Assembly (NCBI RefSeq): GCF_000974805.1
Contig: NZ_BBQZ01000007.1
Location: 124,001-188,000 of the forward strand
Direction of reading: 5' to 3'
Length of the DNA stretch: 64,000 nt
Origin: Demequina salsinemoris
GTDB taxonomy: Bacteria; Actinomycetota; Actinomycetes; Actinomycetales; Demequinaceae
The notes under the pieces were generated by a model that saw only the letters and a program-made list of their open reading frames with translations, made no database searches and was not told the DNA's origin. Position 1 is the stretch's first letter; each line of letters starts with the position of its first letter. Below are positions 53,472 through 64,000 of the stretch, piece by piece. A program made the position numbers and the translations under genes.

Positions 53472-56327
53472 CTACTCGCCCGTCTCGTCGAACAGCTCGA
53501 GCGGGGGGCACGCGCACACGAGGTTGCGGTCGCCGTGGACGTTGTCGATGCGGCGCACGGGGGGCCAGTACTTGTCGACGCGCAGCGACGGCACCGGGAA
53601 GGCGGCCTGCTCGCGCGAGTACGCGTGGTCCCACTCGTCGGCAACCACGGACGCCGCGGTGTGCGGCGCGTGGCGCAGCGCGGAGTCCGCGACCGCGACC
53701 TCGCCTGCGGCGATCGCGCGGATCTCCTCGCGGATCACCTTCATCGCGTCGATGAACCGGTCGATCTCACCGAGGTCCTCGGACTCGGTCGGCTCGATCA
53801 TGAGCGTGCCCGCGACCGGGAACGACAGCGTCGGCGCGTGGATGCCGAAGTCGATGAGGCGCTTCGCGATGTCCTCCGCGGTGACCCCCGTCTCCTTCGT
53901 GATCGGGCGGATGTCGATGATGCACTCGTGCGCGACGAGGCCGTTCGGGCCCTTGTAGAGCACGGGGTAGTCCGCGTCGAGGCGCGTCGCGACGTAGTTG
54001 GCAGCGAGCACCGCGACCTCGGTCGCGCGGCGCAGGCCGGGACCGCCCATGAGCGCGATGTACGCCCACGAGATCGGCAGGATGCCCGCAGACCCGAACG
54101 GGGCGGCAGAGACGGGCGCGCCCTTGCGCAGCAGCTCCGCGGGACGGCGCACCGTCTGCTGGAGCTCGGGCAGGAAGGGCACGAGGTGCTGCGCGACCGC
54201 GACGGGGCCGACGCCGGGGCCGCCTCCGCCGTGGGGGATGCAGAAGGTCTTGTGGAGGTTGAGGTGCGAGACGTCGCCGCCGAAGTGGCCGGGCTTCGCG
54301 AGCCCGACGAGCGCGTTGAGGTTGGCGCCGTCGATGTAGACCTGACCGCCCGCGTCGTGCACGGCCGCGCACACCTCGCCCACGTGAGCCTCGTAGACGC
54401 CGTGCGTCGAGGGGTAGGTGAGCATGATGCAGCTGACCGTGTCCCCGTGCTTCGCGAGCTTGTCCTTGAGGTCCTCCATGGAGATCTCGCCGTCCTCGGA
54501 GGTCGCGACGACCACGACCTTCATGCCGGCCAGGACCGCGGAGGCGGCGTTGGTGCCGTGCGCCGAGGCGGGGATGAGGCACACGTCGCGCTGCTCCTCG
54601 CCCTGCGCGCGGTGGTAGCCGCGGATCGCGAGCAGGCCCGCGTACTCGCCGCGCGAGCCGGCGTTCGGCTGGACCGAAACGGCCGCGTAGCCCGTGATCT
54701 CCGCGAGCCAGTCCTCGAGCTGGCCGATCATCTCGCGGTAGCCGCGGGTCTGCTCGGCGGGAGCGAACGGGTGGATGGTCGCGAAGCCGGGCCAGCTGAT
54801 CGCGGCCATCTCGACGGCCGAGTTGAGCTTCATGGTGCACGAGCCCAGCGGGATCATCGTCCGGTCGAGGCTCAGGTCGCGGTCCGCGAGACGGCGCATG
54901 TAGCGCATGAGCGACGTCTCGGACCGGTGCATGCTGAAGATCGGGTGCTGGAGGTAGTCGCTCGTGCGGCGCAGCTCGCGGGGGATCGCGACGCGCGGCG
55001 GCGTGTAGATCGGGTGGCGCTTGGTCGCGGTGAACGCCTCGACGACCTTGTCGAGGATGTCGAGGCGCGTCACCTCGTCGCACGACACCGCGACGGTGTC
55101 CGCGTCGACGCGGCGCAGGTTGATGCCTTCGACGGCCGCGCGCGCGACCACGGAGTCGGCGCCGCCGGGGACCTCGCACAGGATCGTGTCGAAGAAGTGC
55201 TCGTGCTGGATGCGGATCCCGGCGGCGGTGAGGGCGTCGGCGGCCGCGACCGCGGTCGAGTGGACCTTCATCGCGATCTCGCGCAGCCCCTCGGGGCCGT
55301 GGTAGACGGCGTACATGCTCGCGACCACGGCGAGCAGCGCCTGCGCGGTGCAGATGTTCGACGTGGCCTTGTCGCGGCGGATGTGCTGCTCGCGCGTCTG
55401 GAGCGTGAGGCGGTAGGCCGGGGCGCCGTCGGCGTCGACCGAGACGCCCACGAGACGGCCGGGCAGCTGGCGCTCGAGGCCGTAGCGCACGGAGATGAAC
55501 GCGGCGTGAGGGCCGCCGAAGTAGAGCGGGACGCCGAAGCGCTGGGCCGAGCCCACCGCGACGTCCGCGCCGAGCTCGCCGGGCGCCTTCATGATCGCGA
55601 GCGACAGCAGGTCCGCGGCGACCGTGACGAGGCCGCCGGCCTCGTGCACGCGGTCGATCACGTGCGCGACGTCACGGACGAGGCCCGATGCGCCGGGCTG
55701 CTGGATCACGAGACCCACCAGGTCCTCGGGGGCCTGCCAGTCCTCGTGCAGCGCCTCGACCCTCAGCGGCAGGCCGATGGCCTCGCACTGGGCCTTCACG
55801 ACGGCGACGGTCTGAGGCAGCGTCTCGGCATCCAGGACGACGACGCCGCCCTCCTTGCCCTTGACCGCGCGCCTCATGAGCAGGACGGCCTCGGAGACGG
55901 CCGTGGCCTCGTCGAGAAGGGAGGCCCCCGCGATCGGCAGCGCCGTGAGGTCCGCGATCATCGTCTGAAAGTTGAGCATGGCCTCGAGGCGACCCTGCGA
56001 GATCTCGGCCTGGTACGGGGTGTACGCGGTGTACCAGGCAGGGTTCTCGAGGATGCCGCGCTGGATCACCTTCGGCGTGATGGTGTCGTGGTAGCCCTGG
56101 CCGATCATCTGCACGGCGGTCTTGTTCATCGTCGCAAGGCGGCGCAGCGCCTCGAGGACCACGTCCTCGGAGCGCGCCTCGGGAAGCTGCAGCACGTCGT
56201 CGAGCCGGATCGACTCGGGCACGGCTGCCTCGATGAGGGTCTCGAGAGACGTGTAGCCGACTGCGTCGAGCATCGTCTCGACTGCATCGTCTGCGGGACC
56301 GATATGGCGATCAACGAACGAGGTCAC
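53472..56327 (-). CDS. gcvP: Glycine dehydrogenase (decarboxylating), P protein
   Basis: 951 residues, the fused homodimeric type. Decarboxylates glycine with PLP and passes the aminomethyl group to H protein. [17 protein letters not shown] at the start, [18 protein letters not shown] near residue 82, and the PLP Lys in [18 protein letters not shown] near residue 695. GTG at 56327 has CACAAT six bases upstream, fitting a leaderless start; no glycine riboswitch fits in the 106 bp before the divergent glgP gene. Confidence 0.96.
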   Translation of the reverse strand: MTSFVDRHIGPADDAVETMLDAVGYTSLETLIEAAVPESIRLDDVLQLPEARSEDVVLEALRRLATMNKTAVQMIGQGYHDTITPKVIQRGILENPAWYTAYTPYQAEISQGRLEAMLNFQTMIADLTALPIAGASLLDEATAVSEAVLLMRRAVKGKEGGVVVLDAETLPQTVAVVKAQCEAIGLPLRVEALHEDWQAPEDLVGLVIQQPGASGLVRDVAHVIDRVHEAGGLVTVAADLLSLAIMKAPGELGADVAVGSAQRFGVPLYFGGPHAAFISVRYGLERQLPGRLVGVSVDADGAPAYRLTLQTREQHIRRDKATSNICTAQALLAVVASMYAVYHGPEGLREIAMKVHSTAVAAADALTAAGIRIQHEHFFDTILCEVPGGADSVVARAAVEGINLRRVDADTVAVSCDEVTRLDILDKVVEAFTATKRHPIYTPPRVAIPRELRRTSDYLQHPIFSMHRSETSLMRYMRRLADRDLSLDRTMIPLGSCTMKLNSAVEMAAISWPGFATIHPFAPAEQTRGYREMIGQLEDWLAEITGYAAVSVQPNAGSRGEYAGLLAIRGYHRAQGEEQRDVCLIPASAHGTNAASAVLAGMKVVVVATSEDGEISMEDLKDKLAKHGDTVSCIMLTYPSTHGVYEAHVGEVCAAVHDAGGQVYIDGANLNALVGLAKPGHFGGDVSHLNLHKTFCIPHGGGGPGVGPVAVAQHLVPFLPELQQTVRRPAELLRKGAPVSAAPFGSAGILPISWAYIALMGGPGLRRATEVAVLAANYVATRLDADYPVLYKGPNGLVAHECIIDIRPITKETGVTAEDIAKRLIDFGIHAPTLSFPVAGTLMIEPTESEDLGEIDRFIDAMKVIREEIRAIAAGEVAVADSALRHAPHTAASVVADEWDHAYSREQAAFPVPSLRVDKYWPPVRRIDNVHGDRNLVCACPPLELFDETGE

Positions 56328-56397
56328 CCGCCCATTGTGTCGTAAAGGCCCTCGCTCGGACAGGGAGCGCGCCGGAGCGTCTCCTGGGAGGCACCGG

Positions 56398-56426
56398 CTG
56401 ACAGCGGACCCGTGTGCGCGTAGATT
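56398..56426 (+). promoter_or_regulatory. Leaderless promoter of glgP
   Basis: CTGACA (56398-56403), exactly 17 bases, TAGATT (56421-56426), then seven bases to the GTG at 56434. The start codon should be at or next to +1. Confidence 0.6.
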
Positions 56427-56433
56427 GCCCCAT

Positions 56434-58908
56434 GTGAGCGAGAACACGCCGCCGGTAGCGGTCCCTGAGCACACTGTCGAGAGCTTCACCAGGTCCTACC
56501 TGCGGGAGCTCAACTACGGACGAGGCGTCGACCTCGACCGCGCGAGCCCGAACGACAAGTACTGGGCGCTGTCACGCGCCGTCCGCCACTACCTCACCAC
56601 CCGCTGGCTCGAGAATCTCCGCAACCAGTACCGCGACCAGGCGAAGGTCGTCGCGTACCTGTCGGCGGAGTTCCTGCTCGGCCCGCAGCTCGAGAACGCG
56701 CTGCTCGCGTCCGACCTCGAGGACATCGCGCGCGTCTCGCTCGCGAACCTCGGCATCGACATCGACGAGCTGCGCGACGTGGAGATCGAGCCGGGGCTCG
56801 GCAACGGCGGCCTCGGACGTCTCGCCGCCTGCTTCATCGACTCGCTCGCGACCATGAACGTGCCGTCGATCGGCTACGGCATCCGCTACGAGTACGGCAT
56901 CTTCAAGCAGACCTTCGTCGACGGCAAGCAGGTCGAGCAGCCCGACAACTGGCTGCGCCTGGGCTCGCCGTGGGAGCTTCCGCACCCCGAGTACTCGGTC
57001 GACGTGTCCTTCGGCGGCCACACCGAGGACGCCCCGGGCGGCTCCGACGGCGCGCGCACGTGGGTCCCGGCCTGGTCGGTCACCGCCGTGCCGTTCAACT
57101 ACATGGTCCCCGGCTACCGCAACGGCCGCGTCAACACGCTGCGCCTATGGAGCTCGCGCGCCAAGCGGGAGTTCGACCTCAGCGAGTTCAACGCCGGCGA
57201 CTACGCGGAAGCCGTGCGCGCGCGCACCTTCGCGGAGAACATCTCGAAGGTGCTCTACCCCGAGGACTCCACCCCGCAGGGCAAGGAGCTGCGCCTCCAG
57301 CAGCAGTACTTCTTCGTCGCCGCGTCGCTGCACGACTTCATCGAGCACGTGCTGCCCGCCGGCTACGACCTGCACAACCTGCCCAACCGCATCACGTGGC
57401 AGCTCAACGACACCCACCCCGTCATCGCGGTGCCCGAGCTCATGCGCATCCTGGTGGACGAGAAGGGATGGGGCTGGGACGAGGCCTGGGCCGTCACGCA
57501 GCAATGCTTCGCGTACACGTGCCACACGCTGCTGCCCGAGGCGCTCGAGGTCTGGTCCGTGGACCTGCTCGGCCGGCTGCTGCCGCGCCACCTGGAGATC
57601 ATCTACCGGATCAACGAGCAGTTCCTCGACGAGGTCCGCGAGGCCTTCCCCGACGACGAGCTGCGCGTGCGCCGCATGTCGATCATCGCCGAGCAGCCCG
57701 AGCGCGGCGTGCGCATGGCGCACCTCGCGACGGTCGCGGGCTTCAAGGTCAACGGCGTGGCCGAGCTGCACTCGCAGCTGCTGCGGGACAAGCTGCTCAA
57801 CGACTTCGCGCAGATGTGGCCGGAGAAGTTCACCAACGTCACCAACGGCGTGACCCCTCGCCGCTTCATGCGGCTCGCCAACCCGGGCCTGTCGGACCTC
57901 ATCACCGAGGCGATCGGCGGCGCGTGGCTCACCGACCTCGAGCAGCTGCGCCAGCTCGACGGGCTCGCGAACGATCCCGAGTTCCGCCGTCGGTTCCGCG
58001 AGATCAAGGGCGCCAACAAGCATCGTCTGGCCCAGGTCCTCAAGGACCGCGACGGGATCGAGATCGCGGGCGACGCGATGGTCGACGCGATGGTCAAGCG
58101 CCTCCACGAGTACAAGCGCCAGAGCCTCAAGCTGCTGCACATCGTGTCGCTGTACGAGGGCATCAAGTCTGGCCGCACGCCGCTCGAATCGGTCACGCCG
58201 CGCACGTTCATGTTCGGCGCGAAGGCCGCGCCCGGCTACGTGCGCGCCAAGGAGACCATCGAGCTCATCAACGCGGTCGGGAAGACCATCAACAGCGACC
58301 CGTCGCTCGAAGGCCGTCTCAAGGTCGTGTTCCCGCCGAACTACAACGTCACGCTCGCCGAGACGCTGATCCCGGCGGCCGACCTGTCGGAGCAGATCTC
58401 GCTCGCGGGCAAGGAGGCGTCGGGCACGGGCAACATGAAGTTCGCGCTCAACGGAGCGCTCACGATCGGCACGGACGACGGCGCGAACGTCGAGATCCGC
58501 CGGCTCGTGGGCGACGACAACTTCTTCCTGTTCGGCATGACCGAGCCCGAGGCAGCGGACCTCGCGGCCAAGGGCTACGACCCCGGCGCGTACTACGAGT
58601 CCGACCCGGAGCTCAAGGCCGCGCTCAACCTCATCGCCTCGGGCCACTTCACGGACGGCGAGAAGGGCGGCGCGGTCGCGTCGATCTTCTCCTCGCTCAC
58701 CGAGCGCGACCGCTTCATGGCGCTCGCCGACTTCCGCTCCTACATGGACGCGCAGGCGCGCGTCGAGGAGGCCTACAAGGACTACGAGGGCTGGAGCCGC
58801 TCCGCGATCCTCAACGTCGCGCACTCTGGCTTCTTCAGCTCGGACCGCTCGATCAAGGACTACCTGGACCGCATCTGGGGCGCGAAGCCGATCGCCCAGA
58901 ACGACTGA
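56434..58908 (+). CDS. glgP: Glycogen/starch phosphorylase
   Basis: 824-residue GT35 enzyme that releases glucose 1-phosphate from glycogen or maltodextrins. [16 protein letters not shown] near residue 75, [20 protein letters not shown] near 125, [18 protein letters not shown] near 325, [18 protein letters not shown] near 555, and the PLP Lys region [20 protein letters not shown] near 660. Length and similarity are to the MalP/GlgP family rather than the short alpha-glucan phosphorylase of mycobacteria. Divergent from gcvP; pgm elsewhere in the window uses its product. Confidence 0.96.
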   Translation: MSENTPPVAVPEHTVESFTRSYLRELNYGRGVDLDRASPNDKYWALSRAVRHYLTTRWLENLRNQYRDQAKVVAYLSAEFLLGPQLENALLASDLEDIARVSLANLGIDIDELRDVEIEPGLGNGGLGRLAACFIDSLATMNVPSIGYGIRYEYGIFKQTFVDGKQVEQPDNWLRLGSPWELPHPEYSVDVSFGGHTEDAPGGSDGARTWVPAWSVTAVPFNYMVPGYRNGRVNTLRLWSSRAKREFDLSEFNAGDYAEAVRARTFAENISKVLYPEDSTPQGKELRLQQQYFFVAASLHDFIEHVLPAGYDLHNLPNRITWQLNDTHPVIAVPELMRILVDEKGWGWDEAWAVTQQCFAYTCHTLLPEALEVWSVDLLGRLLPRHLEIIYRINEQFLDEVREAFPDDELRVRRMSIIAEQPERGVRMAHLATVAGFKVNGVAELHSQLLRDKLLNDFAQMWPEKFTNVTNGVTPRRFMRLANPGLSDLITEAIGGAWLTDLEQLRQLDGLANDPEFRRRFREIKGANKHRLAQVLKDRDGIEIAGDAMVDAMVKRLHEYKRQSLKLLHIVSLYEGIKSGRTPLESVTPRTFMFGAKAAPGYVRAKETIELINAVGKTINSDPSLEGRLKVVFPPNYNVTLAETLIPAADLSEQISLAGKEASGTGNMKFALNGALTIGTDDGANVEIRRLVGDDNFFLFGMTEPEAADLAAKGYDPGAYYESDPELKAALNLIASGHFTDGEKGGAVASIFSSLTERDRFMALADFRSYMDAQARVEEAYKDYEGWSRSAILNVAHSGFFSSDRSIKDYLDRIWGAKPIAQND

Positions 58909-58914
58909 CGCGCA

Positions 58915-58948
58915 CGAGGGGCGCCGGGGGATCCCCGGCGCCCCTCGT
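58915..58948 (+). terminator. glgP terminator hairpin
   Basis: CGAGGGGCGCCGGGG pairs perfectly with CCCCGGCGCCCCTCG around GAT, seven bases after the glgP stop. Strong stem, no U-run. Confidence 0.8.
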
Positions 58949-58986
58949 CGCGTTCAGGTGAGGCGCGGCCGGCAGATCCGCGGCCG

Positions 58987-59086
58987 CCGCACGTCCTGCA
59001 CACACTTCGCACTGCGTCAGGCGTGTCGCCCCCAGAATCGGCGCCGACACGCCGCCTGCAGAGTCACCTGTGTGCAGCACGTGCGG
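58987..59086. repeat. 100-bp palindromic element A, copy 2
   Basis: Same length and ends as copy 1 (13102-13201), with one mismatch in the 18-base terminal inverted repeat and the same inner GGCGTGTCG/CGACACGCC stem; differences concentrate in the central loop. It lies between the convergent glgP and haem peroxidase genes. It is followed by two direct CAGGGACGATGC copies (59115-59141). Confidence 0.75.
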
Positions 59087-59200
59087 CGCCGCCCGGGTGA
59101 GGCGCATGGAGGACAGGGACGATGCGGGACCCAGGGACGATGCTGCGGTCGCCTGAGGCGCGGGCCGGCACGATTGCAGAGCACGTCGTCCCGAGGCACG

Positions 59201-60880
59201 TCACGCCGCCTGGATCGAGCTCCCCATCTGCGCGGCCCCTCCCTGGGCCCCGAGCGCGACGAAGGGCGCGTCCGCAACCGGGACGCCGGCGATGCGGATG
59301 ATCGAGGCGAGCGTCCAGGGGCGCGAACCGTCGACCTGCTCGGTCGAGTCGCGGTTGTCGTCGTAGCCCCACAGCAGCGAGTCCTCGCCGGGCATCCAGC
59401 CCGGCTCCTGGTTGACCCAGGACGTCGGGTCGCCTTTGAGCAGCCCCGCGAACGTGGACGCCACGAGCATCGAGCCGACCGTGCCGAGCCGCCTGCCCTG
59501 CTGCTGCTCCTGCGCCTCCGTGAGGATGTACAGCCACAGCGCGTCGCGATCCGCGGGGATCGCGATCGGCTCGACCCCGAGCGCCTTGGCGACCGCGGTA
59601 CCCGACGGCAGGCCCATGCGCCAGCCGCGCTTGAGGTTGCGGAACGCGAGCCGGTTGAGGAACGACGACGGGTCCAGGTCCTCATCGAGCGCGGACAGAG
59701 AGTTGGACAGCAGCGCGTCGAAGCGGCGCGCGCGCTGCGGGAATCCCGCGTCGGGGTTGCCCATCGGCAGGTAGCGGTCCCACTGGATGAGCCGCTCGGC
59801 GCCCATCGGCCGGAACCCGTGAAGGTCCGCGCCGTCGGGGGCGAGCGCGAAGATCGGGATCTCCTTGCCTCCCTGCGACGCGTTGGTGCGGTAGCTGTTG
59901 CGCACGAGCGTGTGGCCGAAGCGATACGCGGCGACCGAGAACTCGATCGGGATGAAGGGGCGGTCGCGCCAGCTGTAGACATCGCCGAAGCCGGTCGCCC
60001 ACGTCTTGCGCCCCGCCACCGCATCGTCCCCTGCCGGGTCGTGCAGCGCATGCTCCCAGACGTCGGGATCGCACACGCGCTGCACGAAGTCGAACCAGAA
60101 CACGTGCTGGTACAGCCAGCGCAGGGTGCGCCGCGCGCGCTCGAAGGGCTCGTTCTCCGACGCCACGGGAGCGCCCATGCCGGCCGCGCGCTCCGCGTCG
60201 ATGCGCTCGCGCGCCCGCTCGACGAGCGCGTTGTGGGCCATCAGGAACGCGAGCTGGAGCTGGCTGACCATCGCGTTCTCGTCGTTGCGCATGTCACCGA
60301 TCAGCGCGCGCCCCTGCGAGTTGCGCGGCAGGTCGTGGAACGCGACCTCCTCGCCATCGACCGTGACGCACAGGGCGTTGCCCTCGGAGTCGCGCGCGGG
60401 GTCCACGAGGAGCTCGCCCGCGTGGTCGCGGCGCTGGTCGTACAGGTACGGCTGGTCGCCTGGGCCGCGCCCGTAGATGCAGTCGAGGTCGAGCCTCGGC
60501 GTGCGGAAGTTGAGCAGGCCGTTCGGATCGGTGGCCCGCTGCAGGCTCGACGCCGGATCGAAGGTGATGTCGTGATCGACGAACTGTCCGAAGTACGTGT
60601 AGCCGGCGGGCATGCCGGAATCGAACTCGGTGTCGGGGCCCGGCCCCGCGGCGACGATCGCCTCGGCGGTCCGGCCAGGGCGCTCGGTGATGGTGTCGGC
60701 GAGCTCCGCGAGCAGAGCGTCGGCCTCCTCGTCGGAGATGGGACGATGCGGATCCGCCGAGGGCCCGCGTCGTGGCGACCAGGCGGCGAGATCGGGGAAG
60801 AGCCGTCCGAAGGGTCCCTGATACAGAGGCGACTGCGGAGCGAGCGGTGACAGTGAGCTGATTCCAGTGCGGTGCGACAT
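59201..60880 (-). CDS. Animal-type haem peroxidase (peroxicin-like)
   Basis: 559 residues of the peroxidase-cyclooxygenase superfamily. TYFGQFVDHDITFDP near residue 105 carries the distal His and the Asp that links to haem; LIGDMRNDENAMVSQLQLAF near 190 matches the conserved Arg-rich active site; YRFGHTLVRNSYR near 320 contains the proximal His. No export signal is obvious. Bacterial members make hypohalous acids or oxidise lipids; the role here is unknown. ATG at 60880 follows GGGGG. Stand-alone gene. Confidence 0.85.
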   Translation of the reverse strand: MSHRTGISSLSPLAPQSPLYQGPFGRLFPDLAAWSPRRGPSADPHRPISDEEADALLAELADTITERPGRTAEAIVAAGPGPDTEFDSGMPAGYTYFGQFVDHDITFDPASSLQRATDPNGLLNFRTPRLDLDCIYGRGPGDQPYLYDQRRDHAGELLVDPARDSEGNALCVTVDGEEVAFHDLPRNSQGRALIGDMRNDENAMVSQLQLAFLMAHNALVERARERIDAERAAGMGAPVASENEPFERARRTLRWLYQHVFWFDFVQRVCDPDVWEHALHDPAGDDAVAGRKTWATGFGDVYSWRDRPFIPIEFSVAAYRFGHTLVRNSYRTNASQGGKEIPIFALAPDGADLHGFRPMGAERLIQWDRYLPMGNPDAGFPQRARRFDALLSNSLSALDEDLDPSSFLNRLAFRNLKRGWRMGLPSGTAVAKALGVEPIAIPADRDALWLYILTEAQEQQQGRRLGTVGSMLVASTFAGLLKGDPTSWVNQEPGWMPGEDSLLWGYDDNRDSTEQVDGSRPWTLASIIRIAGVPVADAPFVALGAQGGAAQMGSSIQAA

Positions 60881-60990
60881 GGCGACCCCCCAGCGGTGGG
60901 GTGCGGTCGGGGTCCGCACGTTGACCCACCGACTTCAGTGATAAGTCCACTTTCTCCGGTTCGCAACAGGTGGAGGATCGCCGCCTCGGC

Positions 60991-62583
60991 TCAGTACGTG
61001 AAGTACTCGACCTTCGCGCGCAGGTTCGCCGACAGCTCGGCGAGCTCGTTCACGCTCGCGCCGATCTGGTCCAGGACCTGGGCCGCGTCTGATGAGGCCT
61101 GCGCCACCGACGAGATGGTGCCCGCGATGTCCGCGGAACCCGTCGCGGCCTCGGCCACGCCACGGCTCATCTCCTGGGTGGTCGCGGTCTGCTCCTCGAC
61201 TGCGGAGGCGATCGTCATCTGGAAGTCGTTGATCTGACGCACGATCTCGGAGATCTGTCCGATCGACTCGACCGCCCCGCCGGTGCTGTCCTGGATGGCG
61301 GCCACGCGGCGCGCGACCTCCTCCGTGGCCTTCGCTGTCTCCTGCGCGAGGTCCTTGACCTCCGAGGCCACCACGGCGAACCCCTTGCCCGCCTCGCCGG
61401 CACGAGCGGCCTCGATGGTCGCGTTGAGCGCCAGCAGGTTCGTCTGCTCCGCGATCGTGGTGATCACCTTGATGACGTCGCCGATCTCCTGCGAGGAATC
61501 GCCGAGCTTGCCGACCTGGTCGTTGGCCGACTCCGCGACGGTCGTCGCGTTCGCCGCTACCCGGGCGGCCTCATTCGCGTTGTGCGAGATCTCCTTGATC
61601 GACGCGCCCATCTGCTCCGCGCCCGCCGAGACGGCCTGCACGCTGCGGTTGACCTCGTCGGCCGCGCTCGCGACCACCCCGGCCTGCGTCGACGTCTCCT
61701 GCGAGCCCGCAGCGACCTGAGCGTTCGCGGCCGAGAGCTCCTCCGCGGCGGCCGCGACGGTCTGGGCGGACGCGACCACCTCGGCGAGCGTCTCGCGCAA
61801 CGACTTCTGGGCGGTGCTCAGCGACGCGGCCATGTCGCCCATCTCGTCGCGCGAGCTGACCTCGGCGACGACCGTGAGGTCGCCGGACGCCATCGCCTCG
61901 AGCGAGCGGTTGACGGCTGCCGCGGAGCGCGAGATGCGCCTCGTCACGAACCATCCCACGCCGACTCCCACGACGATGCCGACGACGAGGAGCGCGGTCG
62001 CGATCAGGTTGACCGTCGCGGTGCGCTCCTGAGAGTTCTCGATCGCCGCAGTGATCCGGACGTCCACCGCGTAGTTGAACTCACCGATGAGCGAGCCCAT
62101 GGTGATGTCGTAGCCGGTGATGGTCGCGTCGGACGCGGGCTCGACGCCCTCGCTCGGAACCCAGCGAGACTCGACCGCCGCCGTGTAGCCCTCCCAGGTC
62201 GACTCGATGAGGTCCTTGCCGTACACCGGCTCGCCGAAGATCTCCTCGTAATCGGCCGCGAAGGAGGCGAACTCCTCCTCGAAGCCGGCCTGCTCCACGG
62301 CCAGCCTCTCCAGGAGCGCGGGGAGCTTGCCTTCCGAGGCGAGCGCCAGATCGGTCGTGGTCGAGCGGACGTCCCACAACGCGTCGATGAGGCTCGCCTG
62401 CGCCTCCGTCATGTCGTCGAAGTCATCCATGATCGCGTCGTACCGGGCTCCGGTCGATCGCGACGACGCGATCGAGACGGTTCCCACGATGGCGAGGGCG
62501 GCGACGACCGCGCCGACCGCGATGAGCACTTGGACGCCGAGCGCGAGCCTGGGGCCGCGCCCGATACGAGCGAGGTTGTTCAT
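60991..62583 (-). CDS. Methyl-accepting chemotaxis protein 1
   Basis: 530 residues. First membrane helix about 16-38, a four-helix-bundle-type periplasmic ligand domain (about 40-190), second helix about 195-215 ([17 protein letters not shown]), HAMP (about 216-270), then a signalling domain with the hairpin tip [20 protein letters not shown] near residue 385. It ends AKVEYFTY. The signalling domain is near-identical to the next receptor, while the ligand domains differ. ATG at 62583 follows CCGGGAGAA. No flagellar or che genes are in the window. Confidence 0.93.
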   Translation of the reverse strand: MNNLARIGRGPRLALGVQVLIAVGAVVAALAIVGTVSIASSRSTGARYDAIMDDFDDMTEAQASLIDALWDVRSTTTDLALASEGKLPALLERLAVEQAGFEEEFASFAADYEEIFGEPVYGKDLIESTWEGYTAAVESRWVPSEGVEPASDATITGYDITMGSLIGEFNYAVDVRITAAIENSQERTATVNLIATALLVVGIVVGVGVGWFVTRRISRSAAAVNRSLEAMASGDLTVVAEVSSRDEMGDMAASLSTAQKSLRETLAEVVASAQTVAAAAEELSAANAQVAAGSQETSTQAGVVASAADEVNRSVQAVSAGAEQMGASIKEISHNANEAARVAANATTVAESANDQVGKLGDSSQEIGDVIKVITTIAEQTNLLALNATIEAARAGEAGKGFAVVASEVKDLAQETAKATEEVARRVAAIQDSTGGAVESIGQISEIVRQINDFQMTIASAVEEQTATTQEMSRGVAEAATGSADIAGTISSVAQASSDAAQVLDQIGASVNELAELSANLRAKVEYFTY

Positions 62584-62663
62584 GATTCTCCCGGGGTGAG
62601 AGGGAACGGGGATGTTCCTCGCCCCCTCATCGACGGCCGGGACAGGGGTGTGAGGACGCATCG

Positions 62664-62682
62664 CGGTACGTGAAGTACTTGG
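62664..62682. repeat. Stray 14-bp copy of the chemoreceptor 3' end
   Basis: GTACGTGAAGTACT at 62666-62679 is identical to the bases encoding the last residues of both chemoreceptors (60994-61007 and 62786-62799), but here lies in the gap between them. It may be a remnant of receptor duplication or loss. Confidence 0.35.
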
Positions 62683-62694
62683 GGCACGCACGGC

Positions 62695-62734
62695 GAGGGC
62701 CCCCGGGGAATTGCTTCCCCGAGGGCCCTCGTGC
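62695..62734 (-). terminator. Hairpin terminator between the two chemoreceptors
   Basis: GAGGGCCCCCGGGGAA pairs with TTCCCCGAGGGCCCTC (15 of 16) around a TTGC-type loop, about 50 bp after the end of chemoreceptor 2. Confidence 0.7.
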
Positions 62735-62782
62735 GGTGCCTCGTCGCTCACCGGTGGCCCGGCTGACGAGGGGCAGTACCGA

Positions 62783-64000
62783 TCAGTACGTGAAGTACTC
62801 GACCCTGGCGCGCAGGTTCGCGGACAGCTGGGCGAGCTCGTTGACGGAGCCGCCGATCTGGTCGAGCACCTGCGCGGCATCCTGGGAGGCCTGCGCCACC
62901 GACGAGATGTTGCCCGCGATGTCCGCGGAACCGGTCGCGGCCTCGGCCACGCCACGCGACATCTCCGACGTCGTCGCGGTCTGCTCCTCGACCGCGGAGG
63001 CGATCGTCATCTGGAAGTCGTTGATCTGCTTGACGATGTCCGAGATCTCGTTGATCGCCTCGACGGCGCCGCTGGTGTCGTCCTGGATGGCGGCCACCCG
63101 GCGGGCGACCTCCTCGGTCGCCTTCGCCGTCTCCTGAGCGAGGTCCTTGACCTCGCCCGCGACGACCGCGAAGCCCTTGCCCGCCTCGCCGGCACGCGCG
63201 GCCTCGATGGTCGCGTTGAGCGCGAGCAGGTTCGTCTGCTCCGCGATCGTGGTGATGACCTTGATGACGTTGCCGATCTCCTGCGACGAGTCGCCGAGCT
63301 TGCCGACCTGCGCGTTCGCGGACTCCGCGACGGTCGTCGCGTTGGCGGCCACGCGGGCAGCCTCGTTGGCGTTGTGCGAGATCTCCTTGATGGAGGCGCC
63401 CATCTGCTCCGCGCCCGAGGCGACGGTCTGCACGTTGCGGTTGACCTCGTCGGCCGCGTTCGCGACCACCCCGGCCTGCGTCGACGTCTCCTGCGAGCCG
63501 GCGGCGACCTGAGCGTTCGCTGCGGAGAGCTCCTCGGCCGCGGCCGCCACCGTCTGCGCGGAGTCGATGACCTCGGCCATCGTCTCCCGCAGCGCCGTCT
63601 GCGCCTTGCCGAGCGACGTCGCCATGTCGCCGATCTCGTCCTTGGTCGTCACGTCGGCGTCGACCGTGAGGTCGCCGTCGCCCATGGCCTCGAGCGCGTG
63701 CTGAACCTTGCCCACCGAGCGCGTGATGCGGCGCGAGATCCAGATGCCCAGCGCGATCGCCGCGGCCACCGCGACGGCGGACACGATGATGAGGAGCAGG
63801 CGCACCTGACCGCTCGACGCGGACCCGGCCTCGATCTCGGCGGTGACCTTGGTCGCGACCTGGTCGGTCAGCGAAGCGACGGACTCACTGGTCTGCGCGC
63901 CGTACGCGTCCTGCTCCTCGTTGGAGATCGCCGTCTCCTCGGAGTCGGGGTTGTAGAGCGCGTCGAGGCCGGCGGTGTACGCGTTCCAGGCCGCGACGTC
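62783..64000 (-). CDS. Methyl-accepting chemotaxis protein 2 (N-terminus off the right edge)
   Basis: At least 405 residues remain. The edge begins inside a periplasmic domain ([18 protein letters not shown]), followed by a membrane helix ([20 protein letters not shown]), HAMP, and a signalling domain with [20 protein letters not shown], ending ARVEYFTY. About 85-90% identical by eye to receptor 1 across the signalling domain but unrelated in the ligand part visible, so the pair arose by duplication with ligand-domain divergence or swapping. Confidence 0.93.
   Translation of the reverse strand, partial: DVAAWNAYTAGLDALYNPDSEETAISNEEQDAYGAQTSESVASLTDQVATKVTAEIEAGSASSGQVRLLLIIVSAVAVAAAIALGIWISRRITRSVGKVQHALEAMGDGDLTVDADVTTKDEIGDMATSLGKAQTALRETMAEVIDSAQTVAAAAEELSAANAQVAAGSQETSTQAGVVANAADEVNRNVQTVASGAEQMGASIKEISHNANEAARVAANATTVAESANAQVGKLGDSSQEIGNVIKVITTIAEQTNLLALNATIEAARAGEAGKGFAVVAGEVKDLAQETAKATEEVARRVAAIQDDTSGAVEAINEISDIVKQINDFQMTIASAVEEQTATTSEMSRGVAEAATGSADIAGNISSVAQASQDAAQVLDQIGGSVNELAQLSANLRARVEYFTY

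Noticed and set aside
56328-56433. A glycine riboswitch for gcvP
   Set aside because: Only 106 bp separate gcvP and glgP and both appear leaderless; no tandem aptamer could fit.

Overview
The window is high-GC DNA (roughly 70% by eye) with strong G/C third positions, many GTG starts and mostly single-copy housekeeping genes. The gene content points to a Gram-positive actinobacterium, most likely a Micrococcales lineage (Cellulomonas/Demequina-like; the family is a guess). Supporting evidence: a conservon-type kinase, DUF5926, LppM lipoproteins, a Tat-exported DyP peroxidase next to a PCuAC copper chaperone, an LAATG (class E) sortase signal, and many starts preceded at 6-7 nt by a TANNNT -10 hexamer with no ribosome binding site (leaderless genes). 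No rRNA, tRNA, CRISPR array, prophage or insertion sequence was seen.

Layout. 1-2100: start of a conservon sensor kinase running off the left edge. 2.3-13 kb: quinone oxidoreductase, AGE-family epimerase, HAD phosphatase, serS, a lipid-kinase-like gene, an MFS transporter, an FMN reductase, then a DUF5926 gene, glycosyltransferase and pheA. 13-19 kb: pgm, three LppM-like surface proteins and an MFS transporter. 19-22 kb: an ECF sigma factor with two tandem transmembrane beta-propeller-like proteins that both end in Cys-Gly-Cys. 22.6-29 kb: ATP-grasp enzyme, TerC transporter behind a probable manganese riboswitch, DUF4190 protein, a tiny Cys-containing ORF, PatB-type C-S lyase, hydrolase and APH kinase. 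29-36.8 kb: siderophore-interacting protein with an IdeR-like site, a copper operon (His-rich membrane protein, PCuAC, DyP), an APH-like pseudokinase, a KhtT/KhtU cation antiporter pair and an MFS transporter. 36.9-41.4 kb: a sortase-anchored double beta-propeller protein, a DUF4242 protein, an acetyltransferase and a lone type IV pilin. 41.4-50 kb: metE, OsmC, a secreted protein behind a G9-containing promoter, small membrane proteins, metF, tag and a NUDIX gene. 50-56.3 kb: glycine cleavage genes gcvP, gcvT and gcvH with an FHA protein inserted. 56.4-64 kb: glgP, an animal-type haem peroxidase and two chemoreceptors.

Metabolic theme. gcvPTH, metF and metE together supply and use one-carbon units. 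pgm and glgP belong to glycogen turnover. The FMN reductase, siderophore-interacting protein, DyP, PCuAC and TerC genes handle redox and metals.

Most unusual signal. A short sequence, core GGACGATGC with extended form GGGACGATGCGG, occurs about 55 times by eye on both strands, in genes and between them, where under one would be expected by chance. Its length, density (about one per 1.2 kb), lack of strand bias and several inverted pairs resemble the DNA uptake sequences of Neisseria and Haemophilus; a type IV pilin gene lies in the same window. Three kinds of roughly 100-bp palindromic intergenic elements are also present, one of them in two near-identical copies 46 kb apart.
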